Shown: positions 1-14,843, numbered from the stretch's first letter. The stretch is DNA of 64,000 bases from Chamaelirium japonicum (GCA_947650365.1 OX393552.1:51230543-51294542), one strand, 5' to 3'. Notes: a model not told the origin generated them from the letters alone. Made by a program: numbers and translations.

Positions 1-1415
<1,415 letters not shown>

Positions 1416-1423
1416 TTTTCGAC

Positions 1424-2389
1424 CAGGGGCGGACCTACATTGGGCCTAGGGGGGGCTCAAGCCCCCCCTCAATTTGGGAAAAAATAAGATAAGTTACACT
1501 TACCCCCTTGAATTTTAGGTCAAAAACACTTAACCCCTAATAGTTTATTTTGTTCCAAATCACTCCCTAAAGTTTGAAATGTTCGCACAATACCCCTTTT
1601 GTCAACTACTTGATTTCCTCATTTGGTAATTAATTATCTGATCGAAACTGAATTGAAGGGGGGGCAAAATGTTATTTTTTAACTATAGGAGGGTTAAATG
1701 TTTTTGAGCTAAACTAGGGGGGAGCAAAGTATAATTTATCAAAAAATAAATTATAGCAAACTTTTGGTTGCCAACTTCACATGGAGGTGGCCACCACCGT
1801 CCCACTGGCCACCATCCCCAGCCAGTCAATATCCATTGTCATGCCACCGACCCCCACCCCCACTGCCACATGGGCCACCCCGTCGCCGCCGGCCACCACC
1901 CGCCATTGCCGCCTGTATTGGTGACCCATGGCCGGCTCGCCGTTTACCGGCCACCGACGCCCACCACTGTCCAGCCAACACCCACCGCCATCTGCCACCT
2001 CCCGCGCACGTGGCATCTTCGTAGAGTTCATCCCATGGCCCTTAGTGAATAAGAATCGAGTGGGCATCAGGACCTATTTATAGGTTTTTGGGAGTATGTA
2101 TGAAATCCCCCCTGACAAAAAAAAAGAAAAAAGAATTTGGTCTATTATTTACAACCCGTGCACCCCAATCGAGTCGGCCAATTATAGTTCCAAATTTTCG
2201 AAGGACTCTTGAGGATCGAAATTCTCCTCCACTAGAGGCAAAATCCTAATAGGCCTTTTGTTGCGCTATCGAATGAAGGGTAGAGACGTTGTCACGCCGC
2301 CTGCCGATGCCTTCGACTGTGAGGCAGCGACTGTAGTTACTATTTAATAATTATGCCCCTCCTGAAGAAAAATCCTGGATCCGCCACTG
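1424..2389. mobile_element. non-autonomous hAT element, 966 bp
   Basis: The ends are inverted: CAGGGGCGGACCTA at the left and GATCCGCCACTG at the right. A perfect 8-bp direct repeat TTTTCGAC flanks both sides (1416-1423 and 2390-2397), which is the target-site duplication length of the hAT superfamily. The left end has a G-run facing a C-run (about 1450-1467). The interior has no transposase. It holds a C-rich CCACC/CCG patch (about 1764-2040) with open frames in several phases, which looks like low complexity or a captured G+C-rich host fragment rather than a gene. Removing the element rejoins TCTTCTGG-TTTTCGAC-CTTTTGG. Confidence 0.9.
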
Positions 2390-2397
2390 TTTTCGAC

Positions 2398-3740
<1,343 letters not shown>

Positions 3741-3743
3741 TTA

Positions 3744-4071
3744 GAGCATCTCCAAGGGGATCCCTTAACCCCCCACCCCCCTTTCCCTTTTAAGCTAGTG
3801 AAGCGACATAAACGAAGCCCAACGAACATACTTAGCCATTTCCTCTACCGAGCGAACTGATTTTGGCTCTCTCAAACGAGCGAGGCTAAGTCCCACATGT
3901 CAACTTCACTCATGTGATGCTACATAAGCAATTAGAACCGTTGATCAGAGGCAATTCCGATTCTCGATAAATATAAATTTTTTTGATAATTTTCGTGTTG
4001 GGAGGGGGGATGGAGGCCGATGGAGTGAAAAAAATTGCACTCCCTTCTTTGGGAGGCCGTGGGAGATGCTC
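3744..4071. mobile_element. MITE, GAGCATCTCC family, copy 1 (PIF/Harbinger-like)
   Basis: It is 328 bp with terminal inverted repeats GAGCATCTCC and GGAGATGCTC, flanked by TTA on both sides (3741-3743 and 4072-4074). A 3-bp TTA/TAA duplication is typical of PIF/Harbinger. No coding capacity. The same termini recur at 4682-5120 and 6331-6736. Confidence 0.85.
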
Positions 4072-4074
4072 TTA

Positions 4075-4296
4075 TGTAACTCAAAAGAGCATGGCTGACA
4101 CGTGACCCTATAAATAAAGGACCAACCGCCTCTGCTCCCTAACCCTACGGCCTATCCCTATTTCTGAGTCCTGACCCGATTCTCAAAACCACCCCATAGA
4201 GGTCCTTCCTTCGGATTGTTACAGTTCATGGAAAACGGACAAGCCCACCTTTTTTCTTGGAGAGTCTCTGTCCGAGAGAGAGAAAGAGAGAGAGCT

Positions 4297-4343
<47 letters not shown>

Positions 4344-4678
4344 AGAGAGAGAGAGAGAGAGACGTGCAGTCCAATAGCCGAGGAGGAGCCTGTGTCGTGA
4401 TCGGCCGGTGTTGCCAAAGAGCTTGATGTGTAAAGAGCAATGCTGCTTTGTCAGAGACCCAACTACTCGTACGTACTCTCATTTGAAAACTTCAGTTCAG
4501 CAAACATGGATTCTTTTCAGCTACCCCCTCAGATATTTTCTATTTTACTAAACACTCCTTTTTTTTTTTTTGACAAAGACTAGAACCACTCTTAAATCTT
4601 GGTAATGCACTAATGTCTTGGGACTTTATAGAAATTATGAACAATGTTCATTGTAAAAACCCTACCATTGGTAATCAC
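4075..4678. other. intergenic with TATA-like motif and GA repeat
   Basis: A TATAAATAAAGG motif lies near 4109, downstream of a CACGTG motif (about 4099), an arrangement that looks like a promoter or LTR. No matching second repeat or open frame was found, so its nature is open. Confidence 0.3.
4274..4362. repeat. imperfect (GA)n microsatellite
   Basis: A GA run with GCTAGAGA and AAAG interruptions. Confidence 0.9.
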
Positions 4679-4681
4679 TTA

Positions 4682-5120
4682 GACCATCTCCAACGGGCTC
4701 CGAGCGGAGCTCTGAAGGAGGACGTGGCACACGGAAGCAATTCCTCCGCTCCAACCGGCTCTGAACGGGGCTCTGAAGTCCAACGTGGCGCGCGACATAG
4801 GCCATGTGCGGTAGGGACCTCCGAAAGCCTCCACATACAACAGAGGTCCTTCAGAGGCTCTGAAGAAATAAAAAATTCTATATTTTTATAAAAAATCATC
4901 CGAACCTTTGACAAATTATTTTATATATATCTTATAAATTTGGAGGGTTTGGATAACTTGTAAATATATAGTGTTTGGTGCCAAATGGCTTGGATATCCT
5001 ATTTCGGAGGCCGTTGGAGCTGACACCTCTCAACAAGGATTTTTTCAATGAGGTGTCAGTTCAAAATGGGCCCCACGGTCTTATGAGGTGCTCCTAGTTC
5101 AGAGCCCGTTGGAGATGCTC
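4682..5120. mobile_element. MITE, GAGCATCTCC family, copy 2
   Basis: It is 439 bp. The left end is GACCATCTCCAACGGGCTC and the right end is GAGCCCGTTGGAGATGCTC, with TTA on both sides (4679-4681 and 5121-5123). The arms pair for about 19 bases with one mismatch. Same family as 3744-4071 and 6331-6736. No transposase. Confidence 0.9.
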
Positions 5121-5123
5121 TTA

Positions 5124-6082
5124 TAGTAATCTTAGTAATGTCCTCCTGATTGTATCTCCTTTTTCTTGGAAGAGGACTTTTTCAGATATTATGAATAATA
5201 ATTAATATTAGTGATGGTTTTATCCAACATAGTTCTAATCCACATCCTACTATTTCTATTGGCTCTGGACAACATATTGGGATTGGTACCCAGAAAATAA
5301 TTAGAGAGGATGCAGAACTGAAAGCGGATGCCGAGTTTAATTGGCAATATGATCACTTATATATTTTTCTCTTTTTTAAAATATAAATTTAATCTTATTA
5401 TATGTTTATAACAACTTATTTACGCATTAGTCTCGCAAGATTAATGTAGAAGAGAATGCTATGTAGCCTAATTTAATGTGCGGAGGCCAATCTGACCTGA
5501 GTTATGTGCATACATTTAACCTTGCGCATAGATAGGGGAAAAATTTCAGCATTACCACACCCAATCAATGAGCAAGTCCAAAAGTCGTGTGGGCATTGAG
5601 TGCCTGCTTAGCCTTGGTTGTGCACATTGTTGGGGCACTGGTCAAAGGTTCGGATAACTGCTACGTCATATTTCCTCATGCTCTGTAGTGGTGGGCTTCC
5701 CTTTTATCTTAGTGGAATGTCTTTCGAATTCCGGGTTAATAAAAATTAGGATATTTTTTTTGCTCTTGTGGCACGTTTTGACCCTTGATCTATCTTGTGT
5801 TGGCGCACCAACATGTCATGTAATGACGTGAGACTCTAAGCTAGCCGCGTGCACAAATCAATAGGGAGTTTCAATCAAAATTTAGGGTTTAATCCTCACT
5901 TAGAAAGAACGGGCTTGTGCCATGTCATGAATTCATGACCAATGTGCATAATCGATGTTGGACTAGCATTTTCTCGAAGAAAAATTATAAAACTATCAAA
6001 AATGATATCTAGCCTCTCACTTTAGAAAAAATTTACTCATATGAGAGGATGCTCAGTGTCTAGTGTGCGGTGCACGACCTAA
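5124..6082. other. intergenic, nothing recognised
   Basis: AT-rich DNA with no open frame of note, no paired termini and no repeat that I can see. Confidence 0.5.
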
Positions 6083-6085
6083 TAA

Positions 6086-6327
6086 GGGGGTGTTTGGCAT
6101 GAGGAATTGATGTTCTGCTTAAACCTCATCCATAAGTGGGTAATGCTGTCAATTACTATTTCTAATATAATTCGATGGTTCAACGTTCCGGTTAGCATTG
6201 CAACGTGCGGTGTTATATATTATCATTTTCAAGTTCTTCATTTCACCAGAACAAATACTATCCGTTAGTTTTAAAATATGAAACTTGGAATAAAAACGGA
6301 CATTCCAGAATGATGCCAAACACCCCC
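6086..6327. mobile_element. Tourist-like MITE (PIF/Harbinger)
   Basis: It is 242 bp with termini GGGGGTGTTTGGCATGAGG and GATGCCAAACACCCCC, flanked by TAA (6083-6085 and 6328-6330). The GGGTGTTTGG end is characteristic of Tourist elements. Its right-hand TAA is also the left-hand TAA of the next MITE. Confidence 0.92.
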
Positions 6328-6330
6328 TAA

Positions 6331-6736
6331 GAGCATCTTCAACTAAGTCCCAGCTTGCTCTGAAGTGTAGGTAGCTAAACGTGGCACGACAACATAAGAG
6401 ACCTCCAAAGTTCAGCAGCACTCCAATTGACTCCTATCTTCACTGCATATTTCATTTAAAATGTCCAATATACCATTGGACAATCTATAAAATTACTCAA
6501 GTTATATTTCTAAATTATTGCAGTAATAAAATAATAATGAAGAGTAAAGTTACCATGAGCTGTCATGTGGGTCCACAAGATTGGAGCAAAATTTTGCTTA
6601 ATGTCTTTGTGGAGCGAAACCTCCCTCCGTGATCTCGGAGCAAGAGATCGAAGTCGGTTAGCTAGAGTGCGCCCCACATCGCCTGCTCCACAGCTGTCAC
6701 GATTGGAGCCGAGTTCGAACTCGATTGGAGATGCTC
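6331..6736. mobile_element. MITE, GAGCATCTCC family, copy 3
   Basis: It is 406 bp, from GAGCATCTTCAAC to GGAGATGCTC, flanked by TAA (6328-6330 and 6737-6739). It abuts the Tourist-like MITE and shares the intervening TAA, so one of the two inserted into the other's target duplication. Confidence 0.88.
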
Positions 6737-6739
6737 TAA

Positions 6740-7848
6740 GAAGCCAACTAGATCTATGCTTTACACGTCACTATTTGTGCATTTTCATCCATACTTTTTT
6801 TTTACATCCAATCCGATGACTCTCTTTCTCAGTACAGTACACAATAGGCATTGATCCATCTGTGCCACTAAGGGGGTGTTCGTATTGTTCAGGCCCCATC
6901 CATTTCAATCCGCTATTCCATATTTCAAACTCAACCCATACCATTTGTTCCGGTGGAATGAAAGGCTTTGAAAACGATAATTTATCACTCCGTCAGTTTT
7001 TATGCTAACCGGATCACTAAATCATTCAATTATGTTGAAAATAGTAATTGATGGTAATAACCTCTTCTAAGCAGTTATATATCACACATCCACACTGTCC
7101 ACCTGGACCAGAACACCCTGACGTGGCACCAATCACAGCCGTCCACATATTTTGGCAAACATTAGTAGTTAAAAGAAGTGAGGACAGATTTGACCGGATG
7201 GAGGGGAAAGGTATGGTGCCTTTGGCGTGGCCTGATAGCTGATTGTGATTGGCCCATGTGCCGCCTGAAATCCCGCACATGCTCTCTCCTCTTTCTCTCT
7301 CTTATACTTACTGAAAGGCCCTCATAGTTTGTATAAATTTCACATCTAACCCCCCTTCCCCTCGCCGTTGCCTCGGGACTGCAGAAAGAAAAAGGAAAAA
7401 GAAAGGGGAAAAAAAGGAAAAGTAGTCGTCGACACCATCCATCCGGTCGTCTCGACCGCGGAATACGGTGGAATTTGTGACTTTTGTCCGACTCGCGTGG
7501 TTTCAGCCGATTACGGCGGGGAGGGAAGATACGGTTGGCCCCACCCCAACGGCCACCAATGCCGTTGGTGGTCCTCTAACGGCTAGTAGCCGTTGCCTGT
7601 AGGACGCATCCAAAGATGATCCGCTGGGGGTACGAGTGTCTCCAACTTTTCCAAAGAATCCAAATGAGAGGAGATGGATTTTGTTCCAACATCTTGAGAT
7701 TGGATGTTTCCGGTCTCTCTCATTGGTCCATTCCAAGGGCATGTTTGTCATTCATACCGTTTATCATGGTGAAATGACTAAAAGCTCTCGATATGGACCA
7801 ATGAGAGAGACCGGCAGCATCTCACTCTCTCTCATTGGTTCATTCAAG
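6740..7848. other. intergenic, possible old inverted repeat
   Basis: At about 6870 there is a lone GGGGGTGTTCG end preceded by TAA, resembling a PIF/Harbinger terminus, but I find no partner. At about 7711-7848 a segment containing TCTCTCTCATTGGTCCAT occurs in inverted and direct orientation. The following element (7849-8339) interrupts the second direct copy. No gene recognised. Confidence 0.4.
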
Positions 7849-8339
7849 TAAGTGTGGCAATGGCAATGGCAATGGCAATGGGTCGGGTCGGATCGGGTTC
7901 GGGTCGTGTCCAAAACCCCTAGACCCAGTCCCGACCCGTTTAACTAATCGTGTCTGGATCCTAAATCCGTACCCGACCCGTTTATAAACGGGTAGACCTG
8001 ATAAGACCTGTTTACCACAAGGGTCTATTCAGTTGGCCCGATCCAATCTAGTCCGACTCGACCTGACCTGACCCGAAAGACTCGCTGGTACTACATATTA
8101 CAGTATCGGATTTCGGGTAGACCTACCTGACCCGACCCGACACGACTCGTTGAATTTTAAACGATTCTTCCCGGATCTACCGTGTCCAAAACCTAAACCC
8201 GGACTTGACCCGTTTACTAAACGGGTCTATCGTGTGGACCCATTTACGACCCGAACCCATTTAGGTCTGACCCAAACCCGCTAAATTCGTGTCGGTCGTG
8301 TCGGGTCTGTCGTGTCGGGTCCGAAATTGCCAGCCCTTA
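7849..8339. mobile_element. non-autonomous DNA element of GGGTCGGGT type, copy 1 (hAT-like)
   Basis: It is about 491 bp. The left end is TAAGTGTGGCAATGG and the right end is GAAATTGCCAGCCCTTA, which pair imperfectly. The interior is full of GGGTCGGG and CCCGACCCG words in both orientations. Flanks share TTCAAG on both sides. Joining the flanks restores a direct repeat of the upstream segment at about 7722-7765, which supports the insertion. A second copy lies at 32875-33306. No coding capacity. Confidence 0.75.
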
Positions 8340-8480
8340 TTTCAAGGGCATATATGTTATTTTACACTATTCACATGGTGAAACATTGAAGTTGGAAGCA
8401 GGAGCGAGCTGGTTTGGTTGGTTGATTCTTATATCACATCCAATGGGCTAGCTGTCTTATCGGATTTAGATTAGTGAATA

Positions 8481-8669
8481 GAGTACTGCTACTCGTACAA
8501 TCTCCATTGATAGTTTAAAAAACAAACCAGACTTAAGAAGTAGTGGTGGGCCCAAGGGTCAGTGCAATAGAGTGAATTTCGATGCACTAAGCCCTAGACC
8601 CCACCACCACTTTTTGTGCTTGGTTTGTCTTTTAGATTGTCGATAGAGATTGTACGAGTAGCATTACTC
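8481..8669. mobile_element. Mutator-like MITE, 189 bp
   Basis: The termini GAGTACTGCTACTCGTACA and TGTACGAGTAGCATTACTC pair over about 23 bases with one mismatch. The flanks are TAGTGAATA (8472-8480) and TAGTGACTA (8670-8678), a 9-bp duplication with one mismatch, which is the Mutator length. Nothing codes inside. Confidence 0.85.
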
Positions 8670-8744
8670 TAGTGACTATGAGTTTATATGTCCTGGAATT
8701 TGGAGCGCTTTAGTTGTGTACTTGTATTAGCGCATCTTCAACGG

Positions 8745-8812
8745 ACTCACTACAGTAGCTCCTTAATTACTGTAGTAAGTCGGCCTGCTAATATCCCTAC
8801 TCCAATGGGCAC
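8745..8812. mobile_element. 5' end fragment of a GAGCATCTCC-type MITE
   Basis: It begins TTAGCGCATCTTCAACGG, resembling the left end of the MITEs at 3.7, 4.7 and 6.3 kb. It runs straight into LINE sequence without a right end. Confidence 0.45.
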
Positions 8813-11800
8813 ATAAGATGGGTGGGAAACCTTTCACTGTTGACGTGACCATAGATGAGTTCTGTCAATTTGTTTTTTTTAATGATTTGGTTAATCTTAG
8901 TTTCTCGGGTGTGCTATTTACTTGGAACAACCAACAACGTGGTCACTATCATATCTTGGAACAGCTCGATTGAGCTTTAGCTAATATTTACTGGTTAAAT
9001 GCTTTCCCTAAAACTCAAGTTCAGCACTTGCGAAGGGTAGCTTTGGATCATTGCCCTCTTTTGATAGATTCATCTCCGTCGTTACAATTTGGGACTCGAC
9101 CTTTTCGGTTCGAGCATTTTTGGTTACTGACATTCGGATGGGTCTCGATTCATAGCTTCTGTTTGGGAGGAGAATTCAAGTAGATTTTCTCCAGTTCGAC
9201 ATCTTCATTTTTCCTTATGCTCTCTTAAATCGGCAATTTGCCAAATGGAACCGAGAAACTGTTGGTCGGTTGGAACATCAGCTAACTGGTATTCAGTCCC
9301 ATATTTCTTAACTTCAAGTGCAGGAAGCTACAATTGGATTGTTTGCGGAAGAGAATCATCAGTTTCGTCAGCTGTTAGTATCCTATCATAATTATCAAAG
9401 CTTAATTGAACTCATATGGAGGCAAAATTCCCGAGTTCAATGGTTGCAAGAAGGGGATAGGAATACAAAGTTTTTCCATTGATCCACCATCCTTCGTCGA
9501 AAGTATAACTGTATTTATTATTTATGTGACGGGGTGCATGGGGCCATAACTGATCGAGATGGTATGGAAGTCATTTTGTTACGATACTTTAAGTCCAAAT
9601 GGCAGTCCCCTAGGAGGTCGAGTGATGAGGCCTTATTGGACACAGTCTCTCCTCTTATTTCTACGGAGCACAAAAATAGGCTATGAAGCCTGTATCCTCC
9701 CCTGAAATCAAAGCCACCCTTTTTGGTATGGCCCGTAACAAAGCGCCAGGTTCGGACGAATATACAGCTAATTTTTATTTCGCCAATTGGCGTATCATTG
9801 GAAGGGACATGACTAATGTTGTCAAGGAATTCTTTCTCACCAATCGCATGCCTACACAATGAAAGACTACGTTTCTTGTTTTATTTCCTAAGATGGCTGA
9901 AGCTTCTAAACCGGAACATTATCCTCCAATTAGCTTATGCACGGTCTTGTATAAGATTGTTGCAAAGCTCCTCGTTAATCGGATCCTGCAGTCATGCCCA
10001 AATTAATCACGAAGGAGCAATCTGATTTCATTAAAGGGCAAAATATTTCTGTGAATATTATGTTCGCTTAAGAGATTCTTTATTTCATGGAATATCGACA
10101 CCTCAACAGGCATATGCTGACTTTCAAATTAGACATGACTCAGACCTATGATAGTATGAATTGAGAGTTTCTCTATCGAGTACTCTGTCGTTATGGCTTT
10201 GCCACTCAATGGATATCTTGGATTCAAGCTTATGTTAGCTCTCTTTTTGTCTCTATTTTACTCAATGGTACTCCATCACCTTTGTTTAATTCAGAGAGAG
10301 GGCTTCGTCAGGGGGTCCCCCTTTCGCCTTACTTGTTTATTCTTGGGGTCGATGTCCTTAACCGTAACATTATTTGAGCTCAAGAATCCGATCACCTTAT
10401 GGGGATTAAGACCAAGAGGAATGCAAATCCTCTTAGGGTGTTATCCTTTGCCAATGACCTATTAATGTTTTCTCAACTCTTTGGTGCAAATTGAACATCT
10501 GTTTCGATTTTTCCTTATATATGAGAATGTATCTGGTCAAGCTATTAATTTCACCAAGTCTTCAGTGATTTGTGGAAAAAGTGTCTCACTCCCAACTTTA
10601 TCTTCTATCTTCTCATTATGGGATTAAGGAGTGTATATGATCTCTTCAATACCTCGGCATACCGATCTCGGGTAAGCGACTATTTGCTTAGGATTTGATG
10701 GGAATTGTTTCAAAGGTGTTCACAAAATTGGCTGGATGGAAAGTCCGATCCTTGTCTTTTCTCGCCCGGATTACCTTGATCAATACACATTATCTACTAT
10801 TTCACTTTTTCTCGATCCTTTCTTACAATTGGGTACCAACTTCTCTCACATCCTTTGTTGAGAAAAGAACTGCGTCGGTTTTTATGGGGTAAATCTTCCA
10901 CGATGAATGGTCTTCATATGATTAACTTGGTTATTGTCTGTTAACTGGTGGCACTTGGGGGGCTTGGTGTTCGTTAATTGTCTAAATTTTTGCTAGCTGT
11001 TATGGTCAAACGATTTTTTGATATGCTTAATTATCCATATAGCTTATGAAGGAGTTTTTGTTTTGACAATTACAAGTTATCGAACAACTTGTGGGATTGG
11101 CACTCTAATAAACAATGATCATGGCTTTGGCGGGCGTTGAGACCTGTATTACCTAATGTTAAAGCGCACTCCGTTTTCTTGGTATGGAAAACGGCTTCGT
11201 TCGACTTATGGACTATTGCTTGGGCGAGCACAATTTCTTTTGCTTTTCTCCCCATTACTTTTAATGTGGAACTAATCGAGGGGTTAGACTTGATGCTGCC
11301 GGATGGAAGCTGGAATCGAGAGTTGATTCTAGACATCTTCCCTTCATATTGGAGCAGTATTATTATCTCAATTCCCATTTTAACCAACACACCAAAGTGG
11401 CCATTGGTTTGGGCCCCAATAGGAAAATATATGGTCACAATCCGTGAAGCTTATACTCTAGTTACATCTGGTGAGCTACCTCTCATTACCAGGCCTTGGC
11501 ATACACTTTGGAAAGCTGATGCTTCTCCTAGAGTGCAGTGCTTTGGATGAAAATTGTTCTATGAAAAACTACCCACCAAAGAATATCTACATTGCATTGG
11601 CTTCCCCATTTCACTTGCTTTCCCACGGTGTCCTTCCGAGATTGAGAACATCAACCATGTTTTGTTTATGTGTGAGTATGCTCGGACGATTTGGAACTGG
11701 ATATTCAACAAAGCTGAAATTGATTTTCCCGTTCCTTCAGACATGGGTGAACTTATCCAACTGGTTAACTCCTTCTCTCCTCTTAGCCTAAGTACAAATT

Positions 11801-12405
11801 TTTGATTGCTTGGATTTATGCTAACTACCTTATGTACCATTTGGAAGAAAACACGTTGGCTTTTGGAGGTTGTATGAAACATTTGCTTCAGTGGGCCGTC
11901 GTATCTTTTACTCCTACATGGAGTACAATAATCTTGGTCGAGCTCATCAGAGGTTGCAGCGGACAACCATTGTTGGTGTCAAATGGGAAGCCCCACCGAC
12001 TGGAGTCATATCTCTTAACTTTGATGGTTCGATGCATCCCCTCTTATCTTGTTCTAGCTATGATTTTGTCGTTCGAGATAGTAAAGGTTCTCTATTACTA
12101 GCTGGTTGTGGGCCTCTTTATACTACTTCTTCCTTTGTCGCGGAGATGCTTGTTCTACTCTTTGAGCTTCAGTGCTATTTGTTTTATTTTGCCCTGCAAT
12201 CGGTCCAGATTGAGGGAGATTTCCAGGTCGTTATAAATTCCTTGTAAAATCCTGATTCTGGTGATCTAGTTCTGCAGGAATGTCACTCTTTTTAGCCAAA
12301 CTTCCTCTGGGCAAATCGGGCACATATATCAGGAGGCAAATTAAACTGCTGACTTCCTAACTAACTATGGTTGCCATATGGCTCAGAGTCATTTACTATG
12401 GAACA
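8813..12405 (+). mobile_element. LINE (L1-type, RNase H-bearing) ORF2, broken copy 1
   Basis: Translated pieces in order resemble a plant LINE ORF2: the end of the endonuclease domain (KMGGKPF... and FSGVLFTWNN near 8820-8950); reverse transcriptase from about 9715 (ARNKAPGSDEYTANFY, then an SLCTVLYKIVAKLL-like motif); the catalytic box at about 10440-10475, read as FANDLLMFS where FADD is expected; a zf-RVT region (about 11480-11800); and an RNase H domain (about 11960-12247, containing NFDGSMHP). The frame is broken by many stops and shifts, and the active-site Asp of FADD is Asn, so it is dead. The 5' part (ORF1 and most of the endonuclease) is missing. Copy 1 ends abruptly at the tandem-duplication junction near 12405. 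Confidence 0.88.
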
Positions 12406-14690
12406 CTTCGTCAAGGGGACCCCCTTTCGCCTTACTTATTTATTCTTAGGGCCGATGTCCTTAACCGCAACATCATTCAAGCTCAAGAATCGGGTCACCT
12501 TGTGGGGATTAAGGCCAAGAGGAATGCAAATCACCTTGGGGTGTTATCCTTTGCCGATGACATGTTGGTGTTTTCTCAAGACTCTTTGGTGTAAATTGAC
12601 ACACTGTTTCAAATTTTCCTTAGATATGAGAATGTATCCGGTCAAGCTATTAATTTCGCCAAGTCTTCAGTGATTTGTGAAAAAAAGTGTCTCACTCCCA
12701 ACTTCATCTGCTATCTTCTCATTATGGGATTAGGGAGTGTACATGATCTCTTCAATACCTCGGCATACCGATCTCGGGTAAGCGACTATTTGCTAAGGAT
12801 TTGATAAGAATTGTTTCAAAGGTGTTCACAAAATTGGTTGGATGGAAAGTCCAATCCTTGTCTTTTCTCGCCCGGATTACCTTGATCAAATACACATTAT
12901 CTACTATTCCACTTTTTCTCGATCCTTCCTTACAGTTGGGTACCAACTTCTCTCACATCCCTTGTTGAGAAAGAACTGCGTCGGTTTTTATGGGGTAAGT
13001 CTTCCACGATAAATGATCTTCATATGATTAACTGGGTTATTGTTTGTTAGCTGGTGGCACTTGGGGGGCTTGGTGTTCATTAATTGTCTAAATTTTTGCT
13101 AGCTGTTATGGTCAAACGATTTTTTGATATGCTTAATTCTCCACATAGCTTATGGAGGAGTTTTTGTTTTGACAAATACAAGTTATCGAACAATTTGTGG
13201 GATTGGCACTCTAGTAAACAATGATCATGGATTTGGCGGCGTTGAGACCTGGATTACCTTATGTTAAAGCACACTCCGTTTTTTTGGTATGGAAAACGGC
13301 TTCGTTCGACTTATGGACTGTTGCTTGGGCAAGCACAATTCCTTTTGCTTTTCTCCCCATTGCTTTTAATGTGGAACTAATCGAGGGGTTAGACTTGATT
13401 TCTGACTTGATGCTGTCGGATGACAGTTGGAATCGAGAGCTGATTCTAGACATCTTCCCTTCATATTGGAGCAGTATTATTCTCTCAATTCCCATTTTAT
13501 TTAACACACCAGAGTAACCATTGGTTTGGGCCCCAACAGGAAAAGCTATGGTCACAATCCATGAAGCTTATACTCTGGTTACATCTTGTGAACTAACTCT
13601 GATTACTAGGCCTTGGCAGGCACTTTGGAAAGCTGATGCTTCTCCTAGAGTGCAGTACTTTGGATGAAAATTGTTCCATGAAAAACTACCCACCAAAGAA
13701 TATCTACATTGCATTGGCTTTTCCATTTCACGTGCTTTTCCACGGTGTCCTTTTGAGATTGAGAACATCAACCATGTTTTGTTTACGTGTGAGTATGCTC
13801 GGATGATTTGCAACTGGGTATTCAACAAAGCTGAAATTGATTTCCCTGTTCCTTCAGACTTGGGTGAACTTATCCAGCTGGTTAATTCCTTCTCTCCTCT
13901 TAGCCTAAGTACAAATTGCCGATTGCTTGGATTTATACTAACTACCTTATGTGCCATTTGGAAGAAAACACGTTGGTTTTTGAAGGTTGCATGAAACATT
14001 TGCTTCAATGGGTCGTCGTATCTTTTACTCCTACGTGGAGTACAATAATCTTGGTCGAGCTCATCAAAGGTTGTGGCGGACTACCATTGTTGGTGTCAAA
14101 TGGGAAGCCCCACCGACTGGAGTCATATCTCTCAACTTTGATGGTTCAATGCATCCTCTCTTATCTTGTTCTAGCTATGGTTTTGTCGTTCGAGATAGTA
14201 CAGGTTCTCTATTACTAGCTGGTTGTGGGCCTCTTCATACTGATTCCTCCTTTGTCGCAGAGATGCTCGTCCTACTCTTTGGGCTTCAGTGCTATTTGTC
14301 TTATTTTGCCCCGCAACCAGTCCGGATTGATGGAGATTCCCATGTTGTTATAAATTCCTTGTAAAATCCTGATTATGGTTATCTAGTTCTGTAGGAATAT
14401 CAGACTCTTTTTAGCCAAACCTCTTCTGGTTAGATCGGGCACATATATCAGGAGGCAAATTAAACTGCTGACTTCCTAACTAACTATGGTTGCCATATGG
14501 CTCAGAGCCACTTACTATGGAACACTTCTCTTGGGGAGTTTCAATAACTACTACATCAGGATTGGGCTGGGATCTATTGATCACGTCTTATTCACGATCC
14601 TGGCTGAGTTGGTAAAGAACGTGACGTGGTGTTTTTCGTTTTGGTTTTAGTATAGTTTTGTCTACCAAAAAACCAAAAAAAAATTAGTTT
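12406..14690 (+). mobile_element. LINE ORF2, tandem-duplicated 3' copy 2
   Basis: It repeats 10303-12405 at an offset of about 2,103-2,119 bases with roughly 93-95% identity, then continues into a unique 3' end and an A-rich tail (about 14520-14690). It starts inside reverse transcriptase (RQGDPLSPYLFIL) and retains the catalytic FADDMLVFS, unlike copy 1. The zf-RVT region is at about 13590-13920 and RNase H at about 14070-14364. Several stops remain. The junction carries a CTTC shared by both source points (10303-10306 and 14525-14528), so this is a tandem duplication and not a second retrotransposition. Confidence 0.88.
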
Positions 14691-14699
14691 GTAAATCTT

Positions 14700-14843
14700 T
14701 TTCTGAGTTGAGAGGGCCCGGTTCCATCTATATATGAAGGGCCGGGCCCGGACTTATCTAGGCCCGGCCCGTTGACAGCCCTACTCAGAGCCGGGGAAGT
14801 CAAAATCTGAGCCTGGTCGCCCGTCTCTCGCTCTCTCTCTCCC
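14700..14843. other. GGGCCCGG-rich patch
   Basis: GGGCCCGGTT...GGGCCGGGCCC...GGCCCGGCCCGTTGACAGCCC looks like the end of a non-autonomous element of the kind with multiple GGCCCG words, but no left end is identified. It directly precedes a CT-rich leader of the next exon. Confidence 0.35.

Noticed and set aside
1764-2067. Pro/His-rich or Gly/Val-rich open frames on both strands
   Set aside because: They overlap in three phases within a C-rich tract of a hAT element; there is no conserved motif.
6870-7280. A fourth PIF/Harbinger MITE beginning GGGGGTGTTCG
   Set aside because: A left end with TAA is present, but no inverted partner was found downstream.
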